NCBI RefSeq assembly: GCF_017814915.1
Contig: NZ_JAGIPZ010000015.1
Location: 25,980-89,979 of the forward strand
Direction: 5' to 3'
Origin: Herbaspirillum sp. LeCh32-8
GTDB lineage: Bacteria > Pseudomonadota > Gammaproteobacteria > Burkholderiales > Burkholderiaceae_D
Length of the DNA: 64,000 bases
Shown here: positions 1-9,003 of the stretch, piece by piece
Position numbering within the stretch: the first letter of the stretch is position 1
Layout: every line of letters starts with the position of its first letter
Notes under the pieces: model-generated
The model's input: the letters and a program-made list of their open reading frames with translations, nothing else
What the model was told of the DNA's origin: nothing
Databases searched by the model: none
Translations under genes and position numbers: made by a program

Positions 1-2
1 CC

Positions 3-647
3 GGTTGCCCCATCATCGAAGGCTACGGCCTGTCGGAAACCTCGCCGATCGCCAGCGCCAACCCTTGCACCATCGAGGACTACACCGGCACCATCGGCCT
101 GCCGTTCCCGTCCACCGACTTCGCCATCCTCGACGACGACGGCCAGCCGGTGCCGCTGGGCCAGCCCGGCGAGATCGCCATTCGCGGTCCGCAGGTGATG
201 GCCGGCTACTGGCAGCGTCCGGACGAGACCGCCAAGGTCATGACGCCGGACGGCTTCTTCAAGACCGGCGACATCGGCGTGATGGACGAGCGCGGCTACA
301 CCAAGATCGTCGACCGCAAGAAGGACATGATCCTGGTGTCCGGCTTCAACGTCTATCCGAACGAGGTGGAAGGCGTGGTGGCGCAGCACCCCGGCGTACT
401 GGAATGCGCCTGCGTGGGCGTGCCCGACGAACACACCGGTGAAGCGGTCAAGCTGTTCGTGGTGCGCAAGGACAAGTCGCTGAACGCCGAGCAGCTGATG
501 GCCTACTGCAAGGAACAGTTCACCGGCTACAAGAAGCCCAAGTACATCGAGTTCCGCGATGAGCTCCCCAAGACCAACGTGGGCAAGATCCTGCGGCGTG
601 AGCTGCGCGACGAGAAGAAGCCGGAGGCGGAGAAGAAGGCCGCCTGA
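3..647 (+). CDS. Long-chain acyl-CoA synthetase (AMP-binding), C-terminal part, cut by window edge
   Basis: Only the last 214 codons are inside the window; the family is usually about 550 residues, so roughly 60% is missing. Visible landmarks of adenylate-forming ligases are YGLSETSP at residues 8-15 of the fragment (the A5 core), TGD with Asp at residue 90 (ribose-binding A7), the hinge stretch [18 protein letters not shown] (A8), and a C-terminal [10 protein letters not shown] in which Lys195 is the expected adenylation lysine (A10). The family activates fatty acids to acyl-CoA through an acyl-AMP. The sequence looks FadD-like, but substrate chain length cannot be read from this part. A strong terminator follows. 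Confidence 0.93.
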   Translation, partial: GCPIIEGYGLSETSPIASANPCTIEDYTGTIGLPFPSTDFAILDDDGQPVPLGQPGEIAIRGPQVMAGYWQRPDETAKVMTPDGFFKTGDIGVMDERGYTKIVDRKKDMILVSGFNVYPNEVEGVVAQHPGVLECACVGVPDEHTGEAVKLFVVRKDKSLNAEQLMAYCKEQFTGYKKPKYIEFRDELPKTNVGKILRRELRDEKKPEAEKKAA

Positions 648-670
648 TACCGGGCTTGGGCGCAAAGAAA

Positions 671-706
671 AACGCCGCCGTGGAGTGTTCCATGGCGGCG
701 TTTTTC
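671..706 (+). terminator. Rho-independent terminator after the acyl-CoA synthetase gene
   Basis: The 12-bp arms at 673-684 and 689-700 (one G-T wobble) are followed by a run of five T. It lies 24 bp after the stop codon of the upstream gene. Confidence 0.85.
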
Positions 707-730
707 ATTCCTTGCCAAGGGCGTCGTGAC

Positions 731-851
731 GCAACGAACGACGCTGGGTCCCGGCCTTCGCCGGGACGACAAACTTGAGATAGCCCTGCCGTCTGCCGGC
801 TCAAGCTCCCTCCTCCCTGTCGTCCTGACGAAAGTCAGGACCCAGCGTCGT
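731..851. repeat. Inverted pair of palindromic intergenic repeats (REPIN-like)
   Basis: Two copies of the window's dispersed repeat lie head to head: 731-770 on the minus strand and 819-851 on the plus strand. The shared core reads GTCGTCC, then a short hairpin, then GGACCCAGCGTCGT. Each copy forms its own hairpin, and the pair could form one larger structure. The pair fills the gap between two convergent genes, which is typical of REP/REPIN elements. Further copies are at 45181, 45302, 45375, 60649, 60772 and 61267. Confidence 0.8.
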
Positions 852-863
852 CCGCCGTGCTCC

Positions 864-1499
864 TCAGGCAGCCTGGGAGGCCTCGCAAGCCCGCAGGGCA
901 GTGATGAAGTCGCGCGCATTCCTACCAACCTCTTCAGCGCTCATTCCCGGCTTGTACAGCGCTGACCCCAGCCCGAAAGCGGTAGCCCCGGCTTGCATGA
1001 AAGTCTTCAGGCTGTCGGGCGTGATGCCGCCCACCGGCGCCAGTACCACGGCAGCCGGTACCACGGCGCGCCAGGCCTTGACCACGGCCGGGCCCAGCTG
1101 CTCGGCCGGGAACATCTTGAGGATGTCGGCGCCGGCCGCCAGGGCGGCGAAGGCCTCGGTCACCGTGGCCACGCCCGGCGCGCTGGCCAGGCCGGCGTCG
1201 GTGGCGGCGCGGATCACGGCCGGGTCGCTGTGCGGCATGACGATGATCTGGCCGCCGGCGTCGGCCACTTGCTGCACCTGGGCCGGCGACATCACGGTGC
1301 CGGCGCCGACCATGCAGTCTCCCGGCAGCGCGCCGCGCAGGATGCGGATGCTCTCCAGCGGTTCGGGCGAATTCAGCGGGACTTCGATGATGCGAAAACC
1401 CGCGCCATAGAGGGCGCGGCCGATCGCCTCCACCTCGTCGGGGCGAACCCCGCGCAGGATGGCGATGAGCCGGCATTTCTTCATGGCTTCTTTCAACAT
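864..1499 (-). CDS. dgoA: 2-dehydro-3-deoxy-6-phosphogalactonate aldolase
   Basis: The 211-residue protein has the length and fold signatures of the KDPG/KDPGal class I aldolase family. It cleaves 2-keto-3-deoxy-6-phosphogalactonate to pyruvate and glyceraldehyde 3-phosphate. EVPLNSPEPLESI matches the DgoA branch rather than the KDPG aldolase Eda branch, and the Schiff-base lysine is in DILKMFPAEQLGP. It starts 9 bp after dgoK, so the two are surely one transcript, with the hydroxyacid dehydrogenase upstream. The dgoK neighbour makes the galactonate pathway assignment firm. No galactonate dehydratase or transporter is visible nearby, so the substrate may enter from galactose or a related sugar acid oxidised elsewhere. 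Confidence 0.93.
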   Translation of the reverse strand: MLKEAMKKCRLIAILRGVRPDEVEAIGRALYGAGFRIIEVPLNSPEPLESIRILRGALPGDCMVGAGTVMSPAQVQQVADAGGQIIVMPHSDPAVIRAATDAGLASAPGVATVTEAFAALAAGADILKMFPAEQLGPAVVKAWRAVVPAAVVLAPVGGITPDSLKTFMQAGATAFGLGSALYKPGMSAEEVGRNARDFITALRACEASQAA

Positions 1500-1508
1500 G
1501 TCATGTCC

Positions 1509-2492
1509 TTATCTGATGAGGCCGGCCTGCATGGCGAGCTTCCACAGGCCGCGCTCGGTGGCCTGGGCGGCGACCGAGACATCCGTATAACCGTATAGGG
1601 CCAGCGCTTGGCGGTAGCGCTCGCACAACTTGCCGTCGCCGATCAGCACGACGCGCGGGTTGGCGGTCAGGCCGTCACCCATGCGCGCGGCGCGCAGCGC
1701 GGCGATCTCATGGCCGATCAGTAGCCCCGAGAGGTAATCGGCCTGGGCGGCGCCGTTGAGCGCGCCGGTCAGGCCCAGCGTGCGGGTGCTGAAGATGGTC
1801 GACAGCACGCCGTTGATGCCGGCGGCGCCCAGCGCCACGCGCGCGCCACGTTCGAAGGCCGCGGCGTCGAAGCCGGCGCCGGCGCCGCGCTCCATGGTGC
1901 GGCCCAGGATGGTGTGGCCGGAGAGCGCGGCATAGGCCTCGCCGGTCATGAAGGTATCGAAGTGGGTGAAGCGCTCGCCGCCGTGTTCGCCCATGATGCG
2001 CACCCATTTCGAATGCGTGCCCGGCAGGCCGATCAGCAGCTCGCCTGCAGCGCCGTCCTGCAGTGCGCCGGCCACTTGGGTCTCTTCGCCGCGCATCACA
2101 TTGGGCAGCTCGCCGCGCTCGATCAGTCCGGGCACGATGTGCAGCACGGCGCCATTGCGGGTGGGGACGGCGGTCAGCCCCGCGCCGATGTCGGCCACCT
2201 GCAGCGGTACCTCCAGGTAAGCCGCTTCGCGCCAGCCTTGCGCGCTGCCGACCATGCCGGCGGCCACCACGGGCGTGCCGGGCGCTGCAGCCAGCCAGTC
2301 ACCGCAGGCTTCTTCGAAGGCCTGTTCGAAGCCGGCCTTGGAGCCGACGGCCGAGGCTTCCACTACCGGCAGGTTCATGATGCCCCAGGGCAGCGCGCGG
2401 CGATCCAGCACCGCGCCGTCGTCTCCCAGGCGATAGGCGCGCAGCGAGGAGGTGCCCCAGTCCAGCGCGATCAGTTTGGTGGCGCCTGTCAT
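1509..2492 (-). CDS. dgoK: 2-dehydro-3-deoxygalactonokinase
   Basis: The 327-residue protein begins with the phosphate-binding segment IALDWGTSSLRAYRL, and has VVAAGMVGSAQGWREAAYL and LLIGLPGTHSKWV, all typical of DgoK in the ASKHA superfamily. It phosphorylates 2-keto-3-deoxygalactonate with ATP to give the substrate of the neighbouring DgoA aldolase. The gene sits between the hydroxyacid dehydrogenase (12 bp upstream) and dgoA (9 bp downstream), all leftward, so a three-gene operon is likely. The ATG start aligns with the family N-terminus. Confidence 0.94.
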   Translation of the reverse strand: MTGATKLIALDWGTSSLRAYRLGDDGAVLDRRALPWGIMNLPVVEASAVGSKAGFEQAFEEACGDWLAAAPGTPVVAAGMVGSAQGWREAAYLEVPLQVADIGAGLTAVPTRNGAVLHIVPGLIERGELPNVMRGEETQVAGALQDGAAGELLIGLPGTHSKWVRIMGEHGGERFTHFDTFMTGEAYAALSGHTILGRTMERGAGAGFDAAAFERGARVALGAAGINGVLSTIFSTRTLGLTGALNGAAQADYLSGLLIGHEIAALRAARMGDGLTANPRVVLIGDGKLCERYRQALALYGYTDVSVAAQATERGLWKLAMQAGLIR

Positions 2493-2504
2493 GGCCTTGT
2501 CCGC

Positions 2505-3452
2505 TCAGTTCGGCACCGGCGTGAGCACCGGCTTGCCGGCGAAATGCGCCTGCAGGTTGTTGAAGGCGAGGTCGGCCATGGCCGTGCGGGTGACCAGCGT
2601 GCCGCTGGCCATGTGCGGCGTGAGCACCACGTTGTCGAGCGCAGCCAGCTCGGCCGGGATGTTGGGTTCGTTCTCGAACACGTCCAGGCCGGCGCCGGCG
2701 ATCTTGCCGTCCTTGAGCGCCTGGGTCAGCGCCGCTTCGTCGACCACCGAGCCGCGCGCCACGTTGATCAGGAAACCCTTGGGGCCGAGTGCTTCCAATA
2801 CCTCGGCGTTGACCAGCGCGCGGGTGCCTGCGCCGCCCGGGGTGATCATCACCAGGAAGTCGACCGCCGCGGCCAGCGACTTGATGTCGCCGAAGTAGGT
2901 ATAAGGCACGTCTTTTTGCGAGCGGTTGTGGTACGCGATGTCCATGTCAAAGCCGGCGGCTCGCCGGGCGATGGCTTCGCCGATGCGGCCCAGGCCGACG
3001 ATGCCCAGCCTGGCGCCGCTGACCTTGGTGGTGAACGGGAAGGGGCCGTTCTTCCATTCGCCGCTGCGGGCGAAGCGGTCGGCGCGCACCACGTTGCGGG
3101 CGGTGGCCAGCATCAGCGCGATGGCCATGTCGGCGACGTCCTCGGTCAGCACGTCGGGCGTGTGGGTGACGTGGATGCCGCGTTCGCGCGCAGCCGGCAC
3201 GTCCACGCCGTCATAGCCGACGCCGAACACCGAGACGATCTCCAGCGCCGGGAAGCGCGCCATGAAGTCGCGCGGCACCTTGGCCTCGCCGTTGGCGGCG
3301 ATGCCGCGCACCGAGGGGGCGATGTCGTTCAACTGCTCGTCGGAGAGATTGTCGAGCAGGTTGTAGCAGGTGAAGTTGTCGTGCAGCAGTTGCATCAGGT
3401 GCTGCGGCAGGCGGGCGACGATCAGGACGGCGGGGCGGGCGGCTTGGTTCAT
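2505..3452 (-). CDS. D-2-hydroxyacid dehydrogenase (NAD(P)-dependent)
   Basis: The 315-residue protein is a D-isomer-specific 2-hydroxyacid dehydrogenase. It has the Rossmann motif GLGRIG, the arginine in NVARGSVVDE, the glutamate in DVFENEP, and the catalytic histidine in LTPHMASGT. The family reduces 2-oxoacids such as glyoxylate or hydroxypyruvate, or oxidises the corresponding hydroxyacid. It is the first gene of the leftward operon with dgoK and dgoA. An inference is that it interconverts a sugar-derived 2-keto/2-hydroxy acid linked to galactonate use, but the substrate is not decided by sequence. Confidence 0.88.
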   Translation of the reverse strand: MNQAARPAVLIVARLPQHLMQLLHDNFTCYNLLDNLSDEQLNDIAPSVRGIAANGEAKVPRDFMARFPALEIVSVFGVGYDGVDVPAARERGIHVTHTPDVLTEDVADMAIALMLATARNVVRADRFARSGEWKNGPFPFTTKVSGARLGIVGLGRIGEAIARRAAGFDMDIAYHNRSQKDVPYTYFGDIKSLAAAVDFLVMITPGGAGTRALVNAEVLEALGPKGFLINVARGSVVDEAALTQALKDGKIAGAGLDVFENEPNIPAELAALDNVVLTPHMASGTLVTRTAMADLAFNNLQAHFAGKPVLTPVPN

Positions 3453-3571
3453 GGTCAGTGCATCGGTAACGGTGGGGGGGAGGGTAACGATACGGATTAA
3501 GCGCGGCGCGCGGGCTGAATTCTTTTCAACATTGGCGCGCGCCGCAGGCCGGAGGCTTCAGACCGACGGCT

Positions 3572-4039
3572 TCACACCGACTGCCAGCCGCCGCCCAGTT
3601 CCTGCAGGTGGTTCAGCTCGGTCACGTCATCGTCCGGACCCAGCGGCGGCAGCGAGCGCGGCTTGCGGTTCTCGTCGGTGGCGACGTAGGTCAGGGTGGC
3701 TTCGGTGACCTTGACGATCTCGGTCTGCAGGCGGTTGCGCTCTGCGTAGACTTCGACGTTGACGGTGATCGAGGTGTTGCCGACCTTGACGATATCGGCG
3801 TAAAAGGACAGCAGGTCGCCCACGAACACCGGGTTCTTGAACAGGAAGGAATTGACCGCGATGGTGGCCACGCGGCCGTTGGCGCGGCGGGTGGCCGGCA
3901 GCGATCCGGCGATGTCGACCTGGGCCATGATCCAGCCGCCGAAGACGTCGCCGTACACGTTGGCGTCGGACGGCATGGGCATGACGCGCAATTGCGGCGC
4001 GCGGCCTGCGGGCAGTTGCATGCGGGGTGTGGTGGTCAT
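3572..4039 (-). CDS. YciA-type acyl-CoA thioesterase (hotdog fold)
   Basis: The 155-residue protein has the hallmark DANVYGDVFGGWIMAQVD, containing the conserved Asn and Asp of the YciA/ACOT branch of hotdog thioesterases. The FLFKNPVFVGDLLSFYADI segment is also typical. It hydrolyses acyl-CoA to free acid and CoA in the cytoplasm. The gene is divergent from the ABC exporter, with 216 bp between them, and stands about 120 bp from the dehydrogenase operon, so it is probably its own transcription unit. Confidence 0.9.
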   Translation of the reverse strand: MTTTPRMQLPAGRAPQLRVMPMPSDANVYGDVFGGWIMAQVDIAGSLPATRRANGRVATIAVNSFLFKNPVFVGDLLSFYADIVKVGNTSITVNVEVYAERNRLQTEIVKVTEATLTYVATDENRKPRSLPPLGPDDDVTELNHLQELGGGWQSV

Positions 4040-4255
4040 GTGAGTCTTCCTTGAAAGCGTGAAGTCCTGCGGACTCTTATAATTCCGGCTTTGCCCGCTG
4101 TTATTGTCAAACAGGCATTGCAGCCGATAACTGTTTCTTTCGCGTCGTGCGCGAAAGGCCTAGTTTATCGGATGTTGCTTCGCCCTGAGCGGCTTTGCTG
4201 CGGGTTTGCAGCGCCACCCGGCAAGCCGGCCGCGCGCTCATTTTCCGGACTCTCC

Positions 4256-6163
4256 ATGCGCCGTTACCCGACTACATCCGCTTCTCCCAAAGCCCCCGCT
4301 GCTGCGCGCCAGAAAGGCGACTGGGCGGTGGTCAGGACCCTGCTGCCCTATCTCTGGACCTACAAATGGCGCGTGATGCTGGCGCTGTCCTTCCTGGTCG
4401 GCGCCAAGCTGGCCAACGTCGGCGTGCCGCTGGTGCTGAAGAAACTGGTCGACCAGATGACCATCACCGCCGCCCATCCGCAGGCGTTGCTGGTGCTGCC
4501 GCTGGGGCTGTTGGCCGCCTATGGCGCGCTGCGGCTGGCGACCTCGGTGTTCACCGAGCTGCGCGAGCTGCTGTTTGCGCGCGTGACCCAGCGCGCGGTG
4601 CGCACCATCGCGCTGCAGGTGTTTCGGCACCTGCATGCGCTGTCGCTGCGCTTCCACCTGAACCGGCAGACCGGCGGCATGTCGCGCGACATCGAGCGCG
4701 GCACGCGCGGGGTGTCGACGCTGGTGTCGTACACGCTGTTCTCGATCCTGCCCACCATCATTGAAATCCTGCTGGTGCTGGTGTACCTGATGCTGCACTA
4801 CGACATCTGGTTCTCGGCCATCACCGGCGGCGCGCTGGTGCTGTACATCGTCTTCACCATCACCGTCACCGAGTGGCGCACCCACTTCCGGCGCACGATG
4901 AACGAACTCGACTCGCACGCCAATACGCGCGCCATCGATTCGCTGCTGAACTATGAGACGGTCAAGTATTTCGGCAATGAAGACTTCGAGGCGCGCCGCT
5001 ATGACGAAGGCCTGCAGCGCTATGAACGCGCGGCGGTGAAGTCGCAGAGCTCGCTGTCGCTGTTGAACACCGGACAGTCGGCCATCATCGCCATCGCGGT
5101 CACGATGATCCTGTGGCGCGCCACGGTGGGCGTGATGGACGACACCATGACGCTGGGCGATATGGTGCTGGTGAATGCCTTCATGATCCAGTTGTACATT
5201 CCGCTGAACTTCCTCGGCGTGCTGTACCGCGAGATCAAGCAAAGCCTGGCCGACATGGAACGCCTGTTCTCGCTGCTGGAGGAGAACCGCGAGGTGGCGG
5301 ACCGTGAAGGCGCGTTGCCGCTGCAGACCGACGGCGCCGAGCTGCGCTTCGAGCATGTGGACTTCAGCTACGAGGCCAAGCGCCAGATCCTGTTCGACGT
5401 CGATTTCACCGTGGCGCCGGGCACTACCACGGCGGTGGTGGGACATAGCGGATCGGGCAAGTCGACGCTGTCGCGCCTGCTGTACCGCTTCTATGATGTT
5501 GACCGCGGCGCCATCCGCATTGACGGCCAGGACCTGCGCAACATCACCCAGGCCTCGCTGCGCCAGTCCATCGGCATCGTGCCGCAGGACACCGTGCTGT
5601 TCAACGACACTATCGAATACAACATCGCTTACGGCAAGCCCGGCGCCGGCCGCGAGCAGATCGTGGCGGCTGCGCGCGCGGCCTACATCCACGACTTCAT
5701 CGAGTCGCTGCCGGACGGCTACGCCACGATGGTCGGCGAGCGCGGCCTGAAGCTTTCCGGCGGCGAGAAGCAGCGTGTGGCGATCGCGCGCACGCTGTTG
5801 AAGGATCCCGCCATCCTGATTTTCGACGAGGCTACCTCGGCCCTCGATTCGCGCGCCGAGCAGGCGATCCAGCAGCAGCTCTCGGAGATCGCCAAAGAGC
5901 GCACCACGCTGGTCATAGCGCATCGCCTGTCGACCATCGTCGACGCCCACCAGATCCTGGTGCTGGACCATGGCCGTATCGTCGAGCGCGGTACCCACGC
6001 GGGACTGCTGCTGGCCGATGGTTTGTATGCGCAGATGTGGCTGCGTCAGCAGGCCGGGGGCGACGACGAAGGCGGTTCGCCGCTGCCGGCGCAGGCCGCA
6101 GGTGAGCCTGCGCCGGTGCAGGACGGCGAACCGAGCGTGTTGAAGCCGGCCGACAGTCGCTAA
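4256..6163 (+). CDS. Atm1-type half ABC exporter (permease-ATPase fusion)
   Basis: The protein has about six membrane helices in residues 25-330, followed by an ATPase domain. Walker A (GHSGSGKST) lies near residue 395, then the signature LSGGEKQRVAIARTLL and Walker B ILIFDEATSALD near 520. It resembles the ABCB7/Atm1/HMT1 group, which exports glutathione-linked or metal-linked compounds and protects Fe-S and metal balance. The chosen ATG (MRRYPTTSA) gives 635 residues; a longer frame from TTG at 4091 adds 55 residues with no membrane or domain character and is less likely. The tail is low-complexity (Ala, Pro, Glu). Confidence 0.88.
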   Translation: MRRYPTTSASPKAPAAARQKGDWAVVRTLLPYLWTYKWRVMLALSFLVGAKLANVGVPLVLKKLVDQMTITAAHPQALLVLPLGLLAAYGALRLATSVFTELRELLFARVTQRAVRTIALQVFRHLHALSLRFHLNRQTGGMSRDIERGTRGVSTLVSYTLFSILPTIIEILLVLVYLMLHYDIWFSAITGGALVLYIVFTITVTEWRTHFRRTMNELDSHANTRAIDSLLNYETVKYFGNEDFEARRYDEGLQRYERAAVKSQSSLSLLNTGQSAIIAIAVTMILWRATVGVMDDTMTLGDMVLVNAFMIQLYIPLNFLGVLYREIKQSLADMERLFSLLEENREVADREGALPLQTDGAELRFEHVDFSYEAKRQILFDVDFTVAPGTTTAVVGHSGSGKSTLSRLLYRFYDVDRGAIRIDGQDLRNITQASLRQSIGIVPQDTVLFNDTIEYNIAYGKPGAGREQIVAAARAAYIHDFIESLPDGYATMVGERGLKLSGGEKQRVAIARTLLKDPAILIFDEATSALDSRAEQAIQQQLSEIAKERTTLVIAHRLSTIVDAHQILVLDHGRIVERGTHAGLLLADGLYAQMWLRQQAGGDDEGGSPLPAQAAGEPAPVQDGEPSVLKPADSR

Positions 6164-6289
6164 GCGTTTTCCGCAAGCGCGGCGGCTTGCGCCGCTGCGG
6201 CGGCAGCGGCACAATTCGGCCATGCGCGCGCCTGCGCGCAGTTGCGCTTGACTGCGCGACTTCATACAAGAACGAGAAGTGGGCGGGCA

Positions 6290-7285
6290 ATGGAAAGCAA
6301 ATGGCTTGAAGATTTCATCTCCCTGGCGGAAACGCGCAGTTTCAGCCGTTCGGCGGAGTTGCGCCACGTTACCCAGCCGGCCTTTTCGCGCCGCATCCAG
6401 TCGCTGGAGGCCTGGCTGGGCGCGGACCTGATCGACCGCACTTCGTATCCGACGCGGCTGACGGCGGCCGGCGAGGTGTTCTACGAGCAGGCGGTGGCGA
6501 TGCTGGGGCAGATCAGCAACACCCGTGCGCTGCTGCGCGGCAAGCGCCCGACCGCCCAGACCACCATCGATTTTGCGGTGCCGCATACGCTTTCGCTGAC
6601 CTACATGCCCAAGTGGCTGAGCTCGTTGGAGTCGGGCTTCGGCTCGATCAACACGCGCCTGATCGCGTTGAACGTGCACGATGCCGTGATGACCATCGTC
6701 GAAGGCGGCTGTGACCTGCTGCTGTGCTATCACCACCCGCGCCAGCCGGTGCAGCTCGACACCAGCCGCTACGACATGCTGACCATGGGCACCGAGACGC
6801 TGCGCCCTTATTCGCGCTGCGATCGCAACGGCCGGCCGGACTATCTGTTTCCGGGCAGCTCCAAGGCGCCGGTGCCGTTCCTGTCCTACACCAGCAACGC
6901 CTACCTCGGGCGCATGGTGGAACTGATGATGTCGGACGTGAAGCGCCCGCTGCACCTGGTCAAGCACTACGAGACCGACATGTCGGAAAGCCTGAAGATG
7001 ATGGCGCTGGAGGGGCACGGGGTGGCCTTCCTGCCGGAGTCTTCGGTGGTGCGCGAAGTGCGCAACCGCCAGCTGGCGCGCACCGACGGTCCGGCCGGTG
7101 AGTGGGAGGTGGAGATGGAGATCCGCCTGTACCGCGAACGACCCACCGCGCAGCGCGCCGGCAAGGCTCTGGTGGCGCGCCTATGGGAGTATCTGGTGGA
7201 GATGGAGGCGGCCCGCAACGACGGTAAAAAGGGCGCTGCGGCGACATCGGCGAAGGCGTCCGCCAAGGCGCCCAAAGGCGGCTGA
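6290..7285 (+). CDS. LysR-family regulator, HypT (YjiE)-like
   Basis: The N-terminal winged helix-turn-helix (ESKWLEDFISLAETRSFSRS, then VTQPAFSRRIQSLE) is LysR-type. The effector domain carries FLSYTSNAYLGRMVELMM and VAFLPESSVVREV, which match the E. coli hypochlorite-responsive regulator HypT. The ATG at 6290 is preferred over one 16 codons upstream because it matches the family start. It lies just upstream of gdhA and the glt genes in the same direction, an arrangement I recall as common in Burkholderiales, so it probably regulates glutamate metabolism. A response to oxidants would be inference only. The C-terminus ends in a Lys/Ala-rich tail. Confidence 0.88.
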   Translation: MESKWLEDFISLAETRSFSRSAELRHVTQPAFSRRIQSLEAWLGADLIDRTSYPTRLTAAGEVFYEQAVAMLGQISNTRALLRGKRPTAQTTIDFAVPHTLSLTYMPKWLSSLESGFGSINTRLIALNVHDAVMTIVEGGCDLLLCYHHPRQPVQLDTSRYDMLTMGTETLRPYSRCDRNGRPDYLFPGSSKAPVPFLSYTSNAYLGRMVELMMSDVKRPLHLVKHYETDMSESLKMMALEGHGVAFLPESSVVREVRNRQLARTDGPAGEWEVEMEIRLYRERPTAQRAGKALVARLWEYLVEMEAARNDGKKGAAATSAKASAKAPKGG

Positions 7286-7349
7286 AATCCTCCCTCAGGC
7301 ACGGATGAGGTGGTCGCAATCCGGCACGGGAAAGGGGATTGCGATGGTT

Positions 7350-7372
7350 ATGCAACACATGCATAGTTGCAT
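7350..7372. promoter_or_regulatory. LysR-type operator candidate upstream of gdhA
   Basis: The perfect inverted repeat ATGCAAC-N9-GTTGCAT contains a T-N11-A spacing (T7351 to A7363), the usual LysR box. It lies in the 334-bp gap between the HypT-like regulator and gdhA (7286-7619). I see no gene, clear terminator or convincing -35/-10 pair in the rest of that gap. Confidence 0.55.
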
Positions 7373-7619
7373 GCTCACAAAGCATTAGCCTTGCATTGTC
7401 GGGCTGGCTACGATGGCGGCGCTGATTCGGACGGGGGAAAATTCCACACTCTCCCGCACTGCACGATCATGGGTGCAGCCTGCCGCAGCGCCGCATGCGG
7501 CGCCTTTGCGCGGCGCACCTCAAGCCAGGTCGCAGACGGAGTAACATGCCCGGCGAAGATCGATTTTTTTGCAGCGTCATGACTTGAACAGCACGGCCAA
7601 CAAAAGGAGCGATTGCATC

Positions 7620-8912
7620 ATGTCGAACGTACCTAACCACGAAGTGCCTTCCTATCTCGTCCCGCACGGCATCGGTCCGTGGGGCGTCTATCTCGAACAA
7701 ATCGACCGCGTTACCCCTTACCTAGGCTCGCTGGCACGCTGGGTGGAAACCCTGAAGCGTCCCAAGCGCATGCTGGTGGTGGACGTCGCCATCGAGCGCG
7801 ACGACGGCACCATCGCTCACTTTGAGGGCTATCGCGTGCAGCACAACCTCTCCCGCGGCCCCGGCAAGGGCGGCGTGCGTTTCCACCAGGATGTGACACT
7901 GTCGGAAGTGATGGCCCTGTCGGCCTGGATGACCGTCAAGAATGCCGCGGTGAATGTGCCCTACGGCGGCGCCAAGGGCGGCATCCGCGTCGATCCCAAG
8001 ACCCTGTCGCGCGATGAGCTGCAGCGCGTTACGCGTCGCTACACCAGCGAAATCGGCATCATCATCGGCCCGAACAAGGATATCCCGGCGCCGGACGTGA
8101 ACACTGATTCGCAGATCATGGCTTGGATGATGGATACCTACTCCATGAACCAGGGCAGCACTGCCTCGGGCGTGGTCACCGGCAAGCCGATTTCTCTGGG
8201 CGGCAGCCTGGGTCGCCATGAAGCGACCGGCCGCGGCGTGTTCGTGGTCGGCTGCGAAGCCGCCGCCAAGCGCAACCTGGACATCAAGGATGCCAAGGTC
8301 GCGGTGCAGGGCTTCGGCAACGTCGGTGGCATCGCCGCGCGCCTGTTCGCAGAAGCCGGCGCCAAGGTGGTTGCAGTGCAGGACCACGTGACCACCGTGT
8401 TCAACGCAGGTGGCCTGGACATCCCCGCGCTGCAGACCTACGTTGCGCAAAACGGCAGTGTGAAGGGCTTCACCGGTGCCGACGAGATCACCGACCGCGC
8501 CCAATTCTGGTCGGTGGACTGCGACATTCTGGTGCCTGCCGCACTGGAACAGCAAATCACCGAAGCCAACGCCAACAACATTCGCGCCAAGATCATCCTC
8601 GAAGGCGCCAACGGCCCGACCACACCCGCAGCGGACGACATCCTGCGCGACAAGGGCGTGTTGATCGTGCCCGACGTGATCGCCAACGCCGGTGGCGTGA
8701 CGGTGAGCTACTTCGAGTGGGTGCAGGATTTCTCAAGCTTCTTCTGGACTGAGGACGAGATCAACCTGCGCCTGACCCGCATCATGCGCGAAGCCTTCAC
8801 GGCGGTCTGGCAACTGGCCGAGGAGAAGAAGGTGTCGCTGCGCACGGCGGCCTTCATCGTGGCTTGCACTCGTGTTCTGCAAGCGCGCGAAATGCGAGGT
8901 TTGTACCCGTAA
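7620..8912 (+). CDS. gdhA: Glutamate dehydrogenase (Glu/Leu/Phe/Val dehydrogenase family)
   Basis: The 430-residue protein interconverts glutamate with 2-oxoglutarate and ammonia. The substrate-binding segment [10 protein letters not shown] (80-89) and the catalytic-lysine motif PYGGAKGG with Lys119 are intact, and the dinucleotide-binding GFGNVGG starts near residue 230. The length fits the hexameric, often NAD-linked, class. A strong Shine-Dalgarno AAGGAG ends 10 bp before ATG 7620 and supports this start over an ATG 17 codons upstream. It sits between the HypT-like regulator and the glutamate/aspartate transport genes, so it likely turns imported glutamate into 2-oxoglutarate. Confidence 0.95.
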   Translation: MSNVPNHEVPSYLVPHGIGPWGVYLEQIDRVTPYLGSLARWVETLKRPKRMLVVDVAIERDDGTIAHFEGYRVQHNLSRGPGKGGVRFHQDVTLSEVMALSAWMTVKNAAVNVPYGGAKGGIRVDPKTLSRDELQRVTRRYTSEIGIIIGPNKDIPAPDVNTDSQIMAWMMDTYSMNQGSTASGVVTGKPISLGGSLGRHEATGRGVFVVGCEAAAKRNLDIKDAKVAVQGFGNVGGIAARLFAEAGAKVVAVQDHVTTVFNAGGLDIPALQTYVAQNGSVKGFTGADEITDRAQFWSVDCDILVPAALEQQITEANANNIRAKIILEGANGPTTPAADDILRDKGVLIVPDVIANAGGVTVSYFEWVQDFSSFFWTEDEINLRLTRIMREAFTAVWQLAEEKKVSLRTAAFIVACTRVLQAREMRGLYP

Positions 8913-9003
8913 TCAGGCTTTATTCGGAGCATCGGCAGCGAAGGCGACAACGTAAGATCGCCAGCTGCATGACTTGATCAGTCAGTGTAGTCAGGGAGGA
9001 GAC

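Noticed and set aside
1914..3500. Plus-strand open frame of 528 codons opposite dgoK and the dehydrogenase
   Set aside because: It is an antisense shadow with low-complexity His/Arg/Gly composition; the opposite strand has clear catalytic motifs.
4238..7018. Minus-strand open frame of 926 codons opposite the ABC exporter and LysR gene
   Set aside because: It is an antisense shadow of GC-rich genes: rich in Arg, His, Gln and Ala, no domain, and it crosses two well-supported genes and their gap.
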